Positions 13,013-26,045 are shown, counted from the stretch's first letter. The stretch: 64,000 nt of DNA from Aquilaria yunnanensis (GCA_039654915.1 CM077594.1:14755001-14819000); one strand, 5' to 3'. The notes: generated by a model not told the origin, from the letters alone. Made by a program: numbers and translations.

Positions 13013-13368
13013 TCAAATAGTTTTAACTTAAACTACCTTAATTCAAAATAATTTTTATTTTTATTTTGATATATTTTTTTCTTAAAAACTAATTTTATTT
13101 AAAAATTAAATATTGTATAGGTGTAATGATCCATTGAAAATAAAATTTTTATAGTCTTATTAAATTTTTATAAATTTTTCTTTCTATTTACCAAAAAAAG
13201 AAAATTTCTTTTTCTAATGCCTAAAAATAAAAAATTCATAAAATTGAATAACATCATGAAAATTTACTTTTAAATAAATTATTTTTATCTACATAATATT
13301 GAAATTCAAATGAAATTAGTTTAAAAAAAAATCATGTAAAAGTAAAAAAAAGCCATTTTAGACTAGCC
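13013..13368. mobile_element. Foldback MITE, family copy A
   Basis: It shows the same order of motifs as the best copy (41678-42024): TTTTAACTTAAAxxA...TTA at the left, then GGTGTAATGATCCATTGAAAATAAAATTTTTAT, and the inverted counterpart after the centre. It directly abuts copy B, so the exact junction is uncertain. It is non-coding. Confidence 0.6.
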
Positions 13369-13717
13369 AATTAATTTTAGCTTAAGTCAACTTAATCCAT
13401 AGTGACTTATTTTTATTTTTATATATTTTTTACCTGAAACTAAATTTATTTAAAATTCAATATCATATAAGTGTAATAATTCATTGAAAATATAATTTTT
13501 ATAATCTTACTAAATTTTCATGATTTTTCTTACAGTTTCATGTATTAAAAAGAAAAATTCATAAAATTTAATAACATCATGAAAAATTAATTTCAAATGG
13601 ATTATTGTATTTACATAATATTATCTTTCAAATGAAATTGGTTTTAGGTGAAAAATATATAAAAATAAAAATAAATCATTTTAGATTAAGTTGACTTAAA
13701 TTAAAACAAATTGAATT
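13369..13717. mobile_element. Foldback MITE, family copy B
   Basis: It begins near TTTTAGCTTAAGTCAACTTAAT, contains AAGTGTAATAATTCATTGAAAATA and the inverted counterpart with GGATTATTG...ACATAATATT, and ends AGTTGACTTAAATTAAAACAAATTGA. The two halves are inverse complements of each other over most of their length. It lies head to tail with copy A. Confidence 0.65.
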
Positions 13718-13719
13718 TT

Positions 13720-15500
13720 CTCGAATGTAAACTAATGATGTAACCCCTGAATTTACATGAATCTCCCTGCATGGTAGTAATGGGTATGGTTTGGGCTCAT
13801 TCATATTTCTAATGGAATCAAACTAATCCAAGATAAGCTTAGTTTCAAAAATTATCTACCTAATTTGAGAATCAAGAACAAAATAGAACTAGAACCATGG
13901 TTCTGAGTTTTTTGACTATGGTTTTAGTTTCCAATTTATATCATATACGTATGACAACACAAAAATTCAATAAATTGCACCTATAACTCCTGTCTGACGA
14001 TAAGTTGTGAAATTAGAAATTTGTTTGTGAAATGGAATTGAGATTGTTAAGACTTAGGATTAGGTTTAGAATTAAAAAACTAAAAATAGTTAAGACTTAG
14101 GATTAAGTTTGGAACTAAAAGACCAAATAATCCTATAATATAATTTTTGATAAATTATTATATATGTAAGATCATAAATTTTATAATATATTAATACATA
14201 TACCTCGGGTCGGTTTTATAGACAGGATTGTTTCATATGGAATCAGAACCAATCCTGAAATTGATGGTTTTTTTTTATATGCAGAAATAACTTGAGAACC
14301 ATGGTTAATAATTTTACCAATCTCAACTCAACTCACTCTTATTAGGTTGAATAAACTTATGTTATACCTGACTTATGCTTATCCCTTAGCTCCCAAGAAT
14401 TGGTTCCCAAACACAGGTTCTAATTAATGTCCAATGCTAAACTAGCCCTTCAGAATCAGATTAATCATTGAACAGGACATTTTCTCGCCCCTGAATGATG
14501 CTTTTGCTACCTTAACAATCGTCAACGATGATGGGGAAGGGGGTGGTCTTCTATGGCGTGAGACACGGAAGAAACACCATTTCGCAAGCTAATTGCTGCT
14601 CCATAAGGTCAAATTGCTCCATTACTTAGGGATTCTTTTTTTCTTTTTTCTTTTATTAAAAATTGGCTTTTAACCATAATTGACTTAGTGTTAAAGGTAG
14701 ATGGGAGTTGAAAACACCTCCGAAGCATTAAAAGCACCTTGTGGCTAACAAGAAGAAAATAAAATAGAACTGTTATGGCATAACTCCCATCAAATGTGAA
14801 AGAAAAGAAAAAGAAATTTTTTGAGTTCACAAAGAGTAGAACTGATTACTTTTCGGCGTTTTGTATGATTGTTATTTTTCACAAATAAAAAATTTATTGA
14901 AAAACTTATTATTTCACTTTTTTGCTTTTGCTCAAAATTAATGTCAATTAATACCATATAAAAGCTATAATTCTATCTAGTTGGTTAAGAATAGCTTTTA
15001 TAATTAGTTTTAGAGTTATGAATAATTTATTAATGGTAGAGATAAATCACTAAAACTAAAATTAAAAATTAAAAATTATTATTTAATAGTATTTTTTTGG
15101 AAAACCCCGACACTCATTATAATGTTAAATAAATCCTATATACCATAATGACTTGAACGAAAGTCGATGAGAAAGGAATAAACAGTTGATAGACATAAAA
15201 AAAAAACAAGAAAAAAGAAATCTGATAAGGATGCACAATTTGGAATTTGGTTAATGACTTAGGCCCTTAGCCACCATTCTCTGACCTTTTTTTCCAAGTG
15301 GAAATATCGAGGGGACGATTGGGCGTAGAATAAACCAAACCGATCTCGCATGGTTCCAACCTTTTAACCGAAAGCAGAAGCAATTCACATCTAGATTTCT
15401 ATCTTTCTTTTCCATTACGATTCCGCCTTCCGACACACCCATAAAACCACCAAAAGACGAGAAATTTCGCAATTCCGCGATCCTAATTCAAATCGGGAGA
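13720..15500. other. Intergenic stretch before the SNF2 gene
   Basis: It is AT-rich and I see no gene. There is a local duplication of GTTAAGACTTAGGATTA with GTTT at 14046-14112. The final part, about 15490-15714, becomes less AT-rich and is probably the leader of the SNF2-RING gene. Confidence 0.35.
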
Positions 15501-15714
15501 AAAAAAACCCGACAGTTTCTCCGCGATTTTCCCACGGCTTTCCCTCTCCTCGAACGGACCACGCGCATTCAATTTTAAAGCTTTTTTTGGGGTTCTTCTT
15601 GCCACTTGAATTGCCCTGTTGACGATGCGTTTCCGATTGCTCAAGTCCAAGGCTTCGGTTTCTCTGGTGGAAGTTGATTTTGGGAGGGCTTTTGGCTAGG
15701 GGTTTTCGAGGACG

Positions 15715-18700
15715 ATGGAATTCGAGGATGCGAGCGAGCCGCCCAAGGGTTTTGAGATCGGCGACGAGTTCGAGGCGCTTGGTGGCGGCTGCGACGACCT
15801 CAGCATGGATCTTGGCACTTTCTTGGACATTCTGGAGGAGAAAACTGATCCGCTTAAGGTGCTGGAGAACTCTGACGTTTTAGTTTCTGCAACGTGCAAT
15901 TGCTTTTAATCCAAGTTATCCAACGTTTAAGCAGAAAATTCTTTGGTGGAGATTTCTTTTTAAGAGTAATTACTGGCGAACAGTGTAAAAGTTGGACTAT
16001 TGAGGCTTTGTTCGATGGGTTCTGATCAAACGAAATTAATGTACAAAGGGTCATGGTCTCTGTTTCAGGAGTTGCTAAAATATAGTCTCATGAATAGAAA
16101 GAAGACCATTCCCCCAACAAGTAGTCATTCTTATTCTGTTTTTTGTTTTTTTGCAGATTGACCCGGAAAAGCAATTTGTTAGTGATAAAAACCTTGTTGG
16201 CATAATACAGCCTCAGAGTGGTAAACAGATTAAGCTAACTTTTTACTTCTTAATTGAGAAGTTGATAGGTTGTATATGTTTCATGATGAACCAGGCTGCA
16301 ACTGTCATGTACGAGTCCTTTCTTTGTTTATATTTATTGGTTTGTGGTGCAGGACTTGAAGAGTTCGATAAATACACCTCATTAGAGGTTAAGCCAACTT
16401 TGAGAAGCACAGATGCTCCTGATGATAAAACCAGATTTGCGGGTGAAACATTTAATCACGGTCTTAAGTTTGAACAAGCAGTTCAGAATTACTCTGCAAG
16501 TTCCAAGGAGTGGTTTTCACCAGATCCAGAGGCTCCCCATATGCACAGGGTTGGAGTTCCTCAATTTGAAATATATTCTCATAGTAGAGCTTCTGCTTTT
16601 CCTGAAGGACACCATAGCTGTGTGATAAATCATGGCGATAATCTGCATTCCAATGCCTTAGGGAATGGAAATGGTAATCAGTTCAATAACAGTGCAAATA
16701 TGTATGATTTTATAAAGCACATTGATGCATTCTGATAATGCTACAGAATAGCAATTTGGTTGCATGTTTTGGTGTTTGTCTTTGATTATTGCATGATTCA
16801 TTCTGGTCTGATTCCCAGCCTGCATTTTCTACATATTGCAGATGCCCAGCAGAACACTCTCCCACTGTATATGTTTTCAAACACTGATAGCTTTGCTGAT
16901 CTTCAGGATTATCACTCGGAATACATAAATCCTCCTCAAAGTATTATTCCTAGGTTCATGGAGCTCTTCCCTTCAGATGCAAATGTTTCTTTGCCCCATG
17001 TGACTTCCAACACATCTGCTGCCAGTCATGTTTCTGATTCTGACGTTATTGATCTCACTGGTCCTTATTCTTCTTTGCCATGTAGCTTGAATGCTGATTC
17101 TACTCACTTTGATGATTCCTCAGGTGGTTATTTCCATGGTAGTTTTCAGTTCCCTTTTTCACCAAGCAATGGTGGAAATATGAATGGTGAAATAATGGAA
17201 TTTCAGATGTCCATTAGTGAGTCCGATGCTGCACTTTCGTTTAATGAAGACCAGAATAAGTTTCCCTTTGGTATTTCACCATCTATGATATGTCCAGATT
17301 TTATGGTTTCTGCAAATGTTGAGGGAGAAGATCTCATGTCTGTCTCTAACATGACTTATCATCACTGTGAGGATATTGGAGACAATAGTGCTAATAGTCT
17401 AACTTCTGTTTTGAGTGAACATATGGACTTCAGTTCCTCAGGAGAACATTATCCCAGCAGTTGCCAAGTTACTTCTGGTGAGATCCAATTGGGTTTTATT
17501 AGGGATGAAATAAATAGGAACTTGACCAATTCAAAAGTTAGCACTGAATCCATTCAGAGCAACTTTTCAGATTGCCAATATATTGGCGATGACCCAGATA
17601 TATGTATCCTTGAGGACATCAGTCAACCGGCACCCTCAACCCAGTCTCCGTTGCTAGTGAGGAGAATTACTAACTTGCAGCCTGTGACATTTGGTTGTCA
17701 AGATAATTTCCCCAGATCTGGAGGTTCCAGAATCAGGGCTAATGATGAGCGTCTTCTTCGGGTTGCATTGCAGGTCTGATATCCAAGTTTTTGTGATCAC
17801 TGTTGTTTAATGTCCTATCCTGGGATAATGGAATGTGCAATAGGCTACTTCTAACTATTTGCGACTGAGTAGGAAACTTGTATACGTTCTTTTTTTCATC
17901 TTGAATGTTTCTACAGCCCTTTGTTTCAGTTATATCTTTGATAATCACAATCAAGTCAACAGTAGTCTTTTACACTATTGTGTTTGTGAGTACACTGTGT
18001 TTTTGTTATGGCTGTAACTTGGCCTCATTTGATGATGTTTCAGGATCTATCTCAGCCAAAATTAGAAGCTACACCACCAGACGGTGCTTTAGCAGTGCCT
18101 CTTCTGAGACATCAGGTCTGGATTTCTCCTATTCTGTTTACTCCTTGAATTGGGGATGTTGAAGGCCTCAAAAGTTTTAATTTCTATGATGTCAGAATGG
18201 ATCATATTATGAGTTAGCTATTCATCTTAATATAGATTTCTAGGTTAATTTGGATGAGTTGAAACTTTAGCATACCCCTATAGTGTGACCTCACAACAGT
18301 GTTGTCAATTTTATTGAGCTTCTCTTGTTTTGTTTAATTTTTCCAAGGCTTTCACCTGACATTTTATGTACTCCCTCCAACCCATAATGATTATCACTTT
18401 TTGACCTTTTGAATTAGAGTTTGACCAAGTGAATCCCTTTGTAAATGACGCAGAAATATATAATTATGCAAATGTTAGACAATGTCTCATGGTTTCTAGA
18501 ATCTAAATATCAATTTTCAAATCTTTTTGAACAACAATTGATATGAAAGTTGAGTTATGCTTGAATCCAAAAGTCAAAAATTGACCATCATTATGGGATG
18601 GAGGAAGTAATTGATTTTGTTTTTCTTTTATTTTCTGAATATGGTAATATGTTTAGATGTTTGACTGTGAGTTGGCTGCAAAAACTGTGTTGCTAATAGT

Positions 18701-21700
18701 AAAATGCTGAGTTTTATAAAAGATGTCATTTTTGTCTTTGTAGTTAACTTACAACTGAAATATTGATTTCAGGGATTCTTAACTGTCCAATGTTACTGTT
18801 TTTGTGCTTTGGTATATATGAACTTGTTTGTGTTGTATTACAGGTGAAAGGTTAGTTTTCTTTGTTTCTTTTACAGGTCTTATATATGCATTTGCTTCAA
18901 GTCTGTTGTTGCGCTGGACATTTTTCTATGATTATGTCATGTGTTTGTTTTGGAATAAGTATTGATTTGTTTTCTGGCAGCGCATTGCCTTGTCCTGGAT
19001 GGTAAAACAGGAGACAAATAGTCGGTACTGTTGTGGGGGAATTCTTGCAGATGATCAAGTATGTTGTCTTCAACATGAATTATCATGGCAGATTGGCTGT
19101 AGGCAATTAGGCAAATGTTCTTATGTGCTTTTCTCTTTCAGGGATTGGGAAAAACTGTATCGACTATCGCGCTTATACTTAAAGAGAGGCCTCCATCTGT
19201 TAGAGTATGTCCACCGAATGTCAAAAAGGTTGAGTTGGAAACCCTGAATCTGGACGATGATGATGATGATGATGGGGCTGCAAATTCGGTGGCAGTGAAA
19301 CAAGAACCAGATGACCTTCATGTGAAATCGAATGGATCTTCCAAAGGGCCTGGCTCTTTAGTTCAAGTAAAAGGGAGACCAGCTGCGGGAACTCTTATTG
19401 TCTGTCCCACTAGCGTACTCAGGCAATGGGCTGAGGAGCTGCACAATAAGGTACGAAGTGAAGCTAATCTTACTGTCCTTGTGTACCATGGTAGCAATCG
19501 AACGAAGGATCCATCTGAACTGGCCAAGTATGACGTTGTCCTAACAACATATTCAATTGTGAGCATGGAGGTCCCAAAGCAACCTTCTGTTGAAGAAGAT
19601 GCAGATGAGAAATGGATATCAGATGCTGACAATATTTTACCTGCAGTTACCTCATCAAGCATGAAGAGAAAAAGGCCTCTCAATTCTAACAAAAAAAAAG
19701 CAAAACAAAAAAAAGGTCCAGATGACTCATCACTTGAGTCAGTTTCCCGGCCACTTGCTAAAGTCGGATGGTTTAGGATTGTTTTGGATGAAGCCCAAAG
19801 CATCAAGAACCACAGAACTCAAGTTGCTAGAGCCTGTTGGGGTCTTCGTGCTAAGCGCAGGTGGTGCTTGTCTGGTACTCCGATTCAGAATGCAATTGAT
19901 GATCTTTATAGTTACTTTAGATTTCTTAGATGTGACCGTTATGCTGTCTACAAAGAATTCTGTTCCAAGATCAAATATGTAATCAGCAAAAACCCTCTGA
20001 AGGGGTATTTGAGGCTACAGACTATATTAAAGTTTGTGATGCTACGTCGCACCAAAGGTGGGTTACCTGCCATGTAGAGATTTTGTTTGGTTCTTGCACT
20101 AACATTTTATATATTAATACTATTATAGAAAGTTATAATATGATTACTGCGACTTCTGAGGTCTATTTGATTTTTGTTTTGTTTACATAGGAACTCTTCT
20201 TGATGGACAGCCAATTATTACCCTACCACCAAAGTTTGTTGAATTGAAGAAGGTGGAATTTTCAGATGGGGAGCGAGATTTCTATTCCAGACTTGAGAGT
20301 GAATCAAGTGCACAGTTTAAGGTTTGTTAATATTTTACTACTGATGCTTGCATTTATGCCTTGGATTAAAAAAAAAAAAACTAATGTCATGCTCTGATGC
20401 TGTTACTTGTGTAACTTTATAGCACTTTTTTTTTTCCAATTGTTGAATGATCTAATTGCATTGTGGTTTAGGAGTATGAAGCTGCCGGGACTGTCAAACA
20501 AAACTATGTTAACATTTTATTAATGCTTTTGCGTCTGCGTCAAGCCTGTGATCACCCTCTTTTGGTGAATGGTTTTGATTCAAGCTCATCAAGGAATTCC
20601 TCAGTCCTTATGGCAAAGAATCTTTCTCGAGAAGAGCAGACTAGTCTTTTGGGATGTCTGAAAGCTTCTTTGGCACTCTGTGGAATTTGCAATGTATGTA
20701 TTTCCTTTCTTGTCTTTTTCTGTCCTTGGCTGATATAATAGCCCTTGTTTGATGATTATGCCAAAGAAATTCTTGAAAGTTGGTCAGCTTTGGTTTTCTA
20801 TGAACTCCTGAGCCCTAGGCATTATAGCAAGGGTAAATGTTAGGACTAAATAGAACTCAGTGAGGTCTAGGACTGTGTGAGGCTTTTTCTTTGGATTAAC
20901 AGAAGCCTTTGCCTTAACATTTATGTTTTCATGAATAATCCACGTAACAAGTCTATGTTGTATGTTCATCAATGAACTGTAAGTTAGTGTATAATTATTT
21001 GTGAATATTGCACATGTTGATTCCATGGTATCAACCTTGCTACGGAACATGAAGATACAATCTTTCTTCGCTCATCACCATCTCATGATACTTCTCCATG
21101 CAAGTAGAGGAAACCTATGATGATGCGAGTTTTGGAATTTCATTTTTCTTTCCTCACAAGAGGGTTGTGTCAGAAAGGCATCCGCAATACAACAAAACTG
21201 CCCTTTGCATGAATTTTTAGTGTCAATGTGACTTAGAACAGTTAATTTGACATTGGCTTCATTTGGGAACAAGGTCAGCATTTAGCGTTAGAAGTTGGAA
21301 AAGCTATCCAATGGTAGCTTTTAGCGTTAGAGGTTTGGAAAAGCTATGACAGCCATTGATAATTTATTCCAACCTTTAACGCTAATTTTAGATGCTATTC
21401 TCAAATGAAGCCATTATTGGCTTCAAGCCATGTAACCTACTTAGTTGTGGTAAATTTGATGGTGAGGATGAGATTTTGGAAAGTACGGGTGTGTCTCTGT
21501 CTGAGGAATAAAAACAGATATATTCTAGTGGTTTATATATGTTGCTAATTTTGTATCTAAATCTTATTTGTAGTAACTATATATCTATGTTCTGATACTC
21601 GTCAGATAGTTAAAGCTTTATAATGTAATAATTACATAGTCTGACCTTGCTTGGAATATACTGTCTTCTTGGTTTGGATTTTTATGCACAAAAATGTTCT

Positions 21701-23357
21701 GAGCTTTTGTAGTATGTTCATTAAGCTCTGTTGGCATAGTCTCTGTTTTTCTTTTGGGATTGCTATATATCTGCTGAAACCCTGCTGACTTCCCCAGCTC
21801 TTTAGGATCCTCCAGAGGATGCTGTTGTTGCTGTATGTGGTCATGTGTTCTGCAACCAATGCATACATGAACATCTTATAAGTGATGACAGACAATGCCC
21901 CAGCACAAATTGCAAAGTTCGACTAAGCTTGTCTACCATCTTCTCAAAAGCCACACTAGAAAGTAGCATATCTGAGCAGCCTGTGGAAGATGTTTCTCTT
22001 GATTGTACTGGTCCAGGAGTTGGTAATATGTGCACGCCTTGTTCCAATGAGATATCATATGACTCTTCCAAGATTAGGGCTGCTATTGAGGTTCTGCTTT
22101 CACTAGGAAAGCCAGAAGCTTCTACAACAGAAAACAGTTGCACTGAGAATTTGCTTGACGGAAGTCATGACAAAAATGATTCCGCTAGATGCAATAGATC
22201 GAGTGAGTCTGTGAAGGTTATTCCAGAGAAAGCCATTGTATTCTCCCAGTGGACAAGAATGTTAGATTTATTTGAAGTTGGCCTTAGAAGTTCTTCAATT
22301 GAATACAGAAGACTTGATGGGACAATGTCAGTTGCTGCTCGAGACAGAGCTGTAAAGGACTTTAACTCCCTCCCTGAGGTTTGTGATTGAATGGAATTTT
22401 TTTGAACCTGCATCCTCTTTCAGGGGTAGAAAACAATATGATGTTGTAGCCATTTCTTACATCAATTGGTTTTGTCGTAGGTTTCCGTTATCATTATGTC
22501 TTTGAAGGCAGCTAGTCTTGGGCTTAATATGGTTGCAGCTTCCCGTGTTATTCTGCTGGATCTTTGGTGGAATCCAACTACCGAGGATCAAGCGGTTGAT
22601 AGAGCACATCGGATAGGGCAGACACGTCCTGTTACTGTTTTACGTCTAACTGTGAAAGATACAGTTGAAGATCGTATACTGGCACTTCAGGTATGCACTA
22701 TTGCTTTGTAAAACTCTCAAATTACAGTTCCCTTGCTCTTTACAGTCAGTCATTGTTTCTTTCATATTGAAAAGTAATAACGTATGAGTATGAGGTATTG
22801 TTTGTTAGGAAGGATAGAATTGTGGGTTGGAGGAAAAATGCTTTATCCTGTAGCTGACTTGGACTGTAGAAAGACATGCTTGCAAACACAACCATTTGAT
22901 TAAGTTATGCTTTTCTGTCTAAGAAATCAAGGGCTCCGGATATTTGGTTCACTTGCAGCAATAAAACCTTTGCCTTCTAAGTATTTGTGTGCGAGCAATG
23001 TGAGTGCCATGTTGTGGGTAAGCTGAAAAGTGTTAATGTGCAAGCTCTTGCATGCATAGGACCTGTGAAGAAGCTATTGTTCTCCTCATTAACATTCTTG
23101 AATTTATCTGTTTTAGGCGTAGCATGTAATTAGTGGCTTGGTATACCGCATACCCTCCTTTACTGATTGCTAGTTGATATATCGATATTCCTCCGCAAGT
23201 TTTTAGCTCATTCAGCATGCCTTGTTGATGTTCTCGTATTCTCCTGGTTCAGCAAAAGAAACGGGAGATGGTGGCCCGTGCTTTCGGTGAGGATGAATCT
23301 GTTGGTCAGCATACTCGACTCACTGTGGAAGACCTGCAGTTCTTGTTTAATGGATGA
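15715..23357 (+). CDS. CHR28: SNF2-family helicase-like protein with an internal RING finger, CHR27/CHR28 type
   Basis: Twelve exons join in frame to 1255 aa: 15715-15858, 16157-16220, 16353-16673, 16842-17773, 18044-18115, 18981-19058, 19142-20057, 20191-20321, 20472-20693, 21806-22378, 22481-22690 and 23253-23357. A low-complexity N-terminal half (1-487) leads to the conserved DLSQPK...LLRHQ start of the ATPase. Motif I is DDQGLGKT (K541). An acidic D7 run and a KRKR/KKKAK basic cluster sit in an insertion before motif II, DEAQ (753-756). The RING C3HC4 uses C956, C959, C971, H973, C976, C979, C991 and C996. The helicase C-terminal part has VFSQW and motif [10 protein letters not shown] (about 1191-1198). 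This Rad5/16-like order is known. The Arabidopsis relatives CHR27/FRG2 and CHR28/FRG1 are linked to RNA-directed DNA methylation; the same role here is inference. Exon 1 and its donor are the least certain part. Confidence 0.93.
18371..18607. mobile_element. Stowaway MITE in intron 5 of the SNF2-RING gene
   Basis: The ends are CTCCCTCCAACCCATAATGA and, reverse-complemented from the right, CTTCCTCCATCCCATAATGA, the classic Stowaway (Tc1/mariner) terminus. TA dinucleotides flank both sides (18369-18370 and 18608-18609). The length is about 237 bases with no coding sequence. It lies wholly within an intron of 865 bases, in the sense of a passenger rather than a gene part. Confidence 0.85.
21255..21412. 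mobile_element. Small MITE in intron 9 of the SNF2-RING gene
   Basis: The left end is GGCTTCATTTGGGAACAAGG. The right end, reverse-complemented, is GGCTTCATTTGAGAATAGCA. ATT flanks both sides, a possible 3-base target duplication. Inside is a short direct repeat, TTAGCGTTAGA(A/G)GTTTGGAAAAGCTAT, twice in a row. The superfamily is unclear, Harbinger-like or hAT-like. Confidence 0.6.
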
Positions 23358-24190
23358 CATGTTCCCTTTAATGGAATTGCTCTTGTACGGCTGGCATTGG
23401 TCGCTATATGGAGGATTCAATCTCTTTCTTGGCTTGGAACTGTCGGCCTGTTCCTGCCTGAATGTTTGTTTGGCATCATTAGACTGGCCCAACAAAATAC
23501 AAGGTATAGATTCTTTTGAACATGACAGCAATGATTTTTAGTGAGACAAGGATGCAGTGTGAATAGTTGGTCGGTGCGGAATCTACATGATTCCTTTACA
23601 GAAGAAAATAGAAACAAAGGAAATCTAACATTTAGGTTCCTTTTCTTTTCACATGGCTCAACAGGGTATATTGTTTGAATTTGGGTAGTTAGGTTACAGC
23701 ATCTTGAATAGATAAGATAGTTAGGTGGTGGTGATTCATTTCTTGGCCAAGTTTGTAAATGATAGTACTAGTTTTTTTCTATTGGTAGCGCCTGGTAGAT
23801 GGTATAGATTCTGAACTTCAGCTTGAAGGTGGAATAGGTTTTACGCATCTTCAAATTTTGTTTGTGGAAAATATTCGTTTCTCATCCCAGTTCTCTCTCT
23901 CTGTTTTTTTTTTGTTGATAATTTGAACTAACAAGGAAAGGAAGTAAATAATACTTAGGGCTACTGAGAGCAAGGTTCGGGATTCTACTTCGGTGATTGA
24001 AAAAATTTTGTATCTTAAAAAATTTATTTTTCACAACATTTTGACATGCTGATAGTCTAATAGTCCATCAATAATAATAAATATCAACATCATCATATGC
24101 ACCATCAATATCTTCATCATCATCTTTTGTCATCCAATCATCTAAGGATACGGAAAATAAATTCCAATGGAGAAAATGTAAAATGAGAAA
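23358..24190 (+). other. 3' flank of the SNF2-RING gene
   Basis: Sequence after the stop probably holds the 3' untranslated region; the polyadenylation site cannot be placed with certainty. Open frames at 23167-23541 overlap the last exon in other frames and are not genes. Confidence 0.35.
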
Positions 24191-24199
24191 GTATTAGAT

Positions 24200-24432
24200 T
24201 GTCTTAAGCCACCAGTTTCGCTAGCTGAGCGTGAGCACCCTCCAACCATGTCTACGGTTCGAGTGCAGTCGCACTCACAAGTCACAAAACACTTGCCAAC
24301 TTAGGGAGTGGTCTAGTTGCGGCTCAATCCCTTCCAGTTTTGTGTGGCAGACATTTTACTTCCCGAGCTTTTCTAGGATCGGTGCTCGTACTTTGTGCTG
24401 GTTATGCTTTTGAGTATAAAAAAAATAAACAG
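24200..24432 (+). mobile_element. Candidate tRNA-derived SINE
   Basis: TAGCTGAGCGTG at about 24221-24232 fits a box A and GGTTCGAGTGC at about 24256-24266 fits a box B, at tRNA-like spacing. About 170 bases later the unit ends in an A-rich tail, TATAAAAAAAATAAAC. No coding sequence. Imperfect GAGAAA-type flanks may be target duplications. It could also be a chance arrangement. Confidence 0.42.
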
Positions 24433-24447
24433 AGAAATAGTTAGATA

Positions 24448-24742
24448 TTCCTTCTGCCCCATAAAAGATGAACTATTTCTCTGGATACTTATATGAATAT
24501 GTATGTAATTTATATTATTTTCTTCATTTTTACCTTTGAAATTAATTTTTATAAAAGATTATTCTTTCTGTTGTATAATAAGAGTTTAAATGAGAATTAA
24601 AAAGAGAACAAAAAATAAAGTGAGAGTTTAAATGAGAATAATAAAGGCAATTGAATGTCAAAATTTTTCTATACAGAAAAATATAACATTTCTGACACAA
24701 TCTAAAAAGGAATATGGTTCATTCTTTTTGAGATGGATGAAT
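24448..24742. mobile_element. Candidate Stowaway-like MITE
   Basis: The left end TTCCTTCTGCCCCATAAAAG and the reverse-complemented right end ATTCATCCATCTCAAAAAGA are imperfect partners, followed by GATGAAC / AATGAACC. TA occurs at both edges. It is AT-rich and non-coding. The termini are weaker than those of the element at 18371. Confidence 0.48.
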
Positions 24743-25299
24743 TAATATTTTCAAGACAAAATACAAGAAATATTATACGCTCATTTATTTTGAGAAACAA
24801 AATTAGGCAAGTGAAGTTGTTGGAAAACTCACCATGAAAAAAAATAGAGAAGCAAGATAGAGAACCAAGATGCTATATGTGTTATGTTTTGTTATCTTTA
24901 TTATTATTATTATTGTTATTTTTTAACTCCAAATAAGTTAGATTTGGTTGTGTAAAGATTAAGTTGGCCAATAAACTTACGTATGTCCGGTTTGCTGCTA
25001 TTTTTTAGCCAAGTTTAGTAACTTTTTGTTTACATGAAAAAATCGAGACTTTAACCGTCTTTGCCAACATGAAAATTTCTACCAAGATATAGGACGTTTT
25101 TTCTTTCTAAAATAGTAGAAACAACCTAAATCTAGACTTTAATAGCTAAGAATGAGAGGGTTTAGCATGCGAATCAGCCGCTTTAAGCATATACATTGAG
25201 TTAGCATTGCATTTTCTGTTTTATCTTCGTTTCAGTTCTCATATAACCTAAATATCCTTTTAAATGGCTGAGGGAGTAAAAAATACCAATTTCAATAGT

Positions 25300-25640
25300 T
25301 TGATGGGCAAGTGGCCCGAGTTAAAATTCATGATGTAAAAGGCAAAGATGACAAAATCGGACTGGATCTGATGACCTAGTTCAACCCATCCGAACCCAAA
25401 CCCAACTTGTCCTGATTTAACAAAAAAAAGTCAATGACTTAAACCCGACTATACTTAACCCGACTTAAATCCGAACTCGATTAAAGAGAAGCTAGAGAAA
25501 ACATAAACTCAAATTACCCCAACACGAAATGATCCGAGTTTGAATTGACCTGAAACCCAAAATGATCAAAATTTGAGACTGATTTGACTTGAATCCGAGA
25601 TGACCCAATGACTAACCTGGTAAGACCCAATTTTAACCTT
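25300..25640. repeat. Simple CCGAAC/CCCAAC-type degenerate repeat, left block
   Basis: Variants of AACCCGACTT and CCGAACCCAAACCCAACTTG recur. A matching block at about 26590-26840 (CCCAAACCCAAATGATCCGACTT) has the same flavour. Together they flank the CATATTTAGTAA array, which suggests that they are parts of one repetitive element. Confidence 0.4.
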
Positions 25641-25674
25641 TATCCTAAACCTTAACTTTTCTCTTTCATTATTT

Positions 25675-26045
25675 TTCATATTTAGTAAGTCCTAAATATG
25701 AGTACTTCCATATTTTGTAACTTTCATTTTTTGAAAATTTTATATTCAATATTTCCCATATTTAAGAAAAGTGACTTTCGTAATTAGTAACTTCCATTTT
25801 TTTATACTTTCATATTTAATAAGTCTCATATTTGGGAAAGAGACTTACATATTTAGTAGCTTTTTTTTTTCAAACATTCATATTTAGTAATTCTCATATT
25901 TTGAGAGGAGATTTTCATATTTAGTAACTTCTTTTTTTTAAGACTTTTATATTTTGTAAGTCCTATGTTTGTAGAAGAGACTTTTATATTTAGTAAGTTC
26001 CACATTTGGATTTTTTCAAAACAACTAACTTTTATATTTACTAAG
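25675..26045. repeat. Degenerate tandem array with unit about 60-75 bases
   Basis: Variants of the unit CATATTTAGTAACTTC-TTTTTTT...TTCATATTTAGTAAGTC(C/T)CATATTTGGGAAGAGACTT follow each other about five to six times, with unequal spacing and T-runs of different length. No coding potential. Confidence 0.55.

Noticed and set aside
19363..19806. 147-aa minus-strand open frame
   Set aside because: It is the antisense of exon 7 of the SNF2-RING gene.
23167..23541. 124-aa open frame at the end of the SNF2-RING gene
   Set aside because: It overlaps the last coding exon in another frame; the helicase frame continues the conserved C terminus and is the right one.
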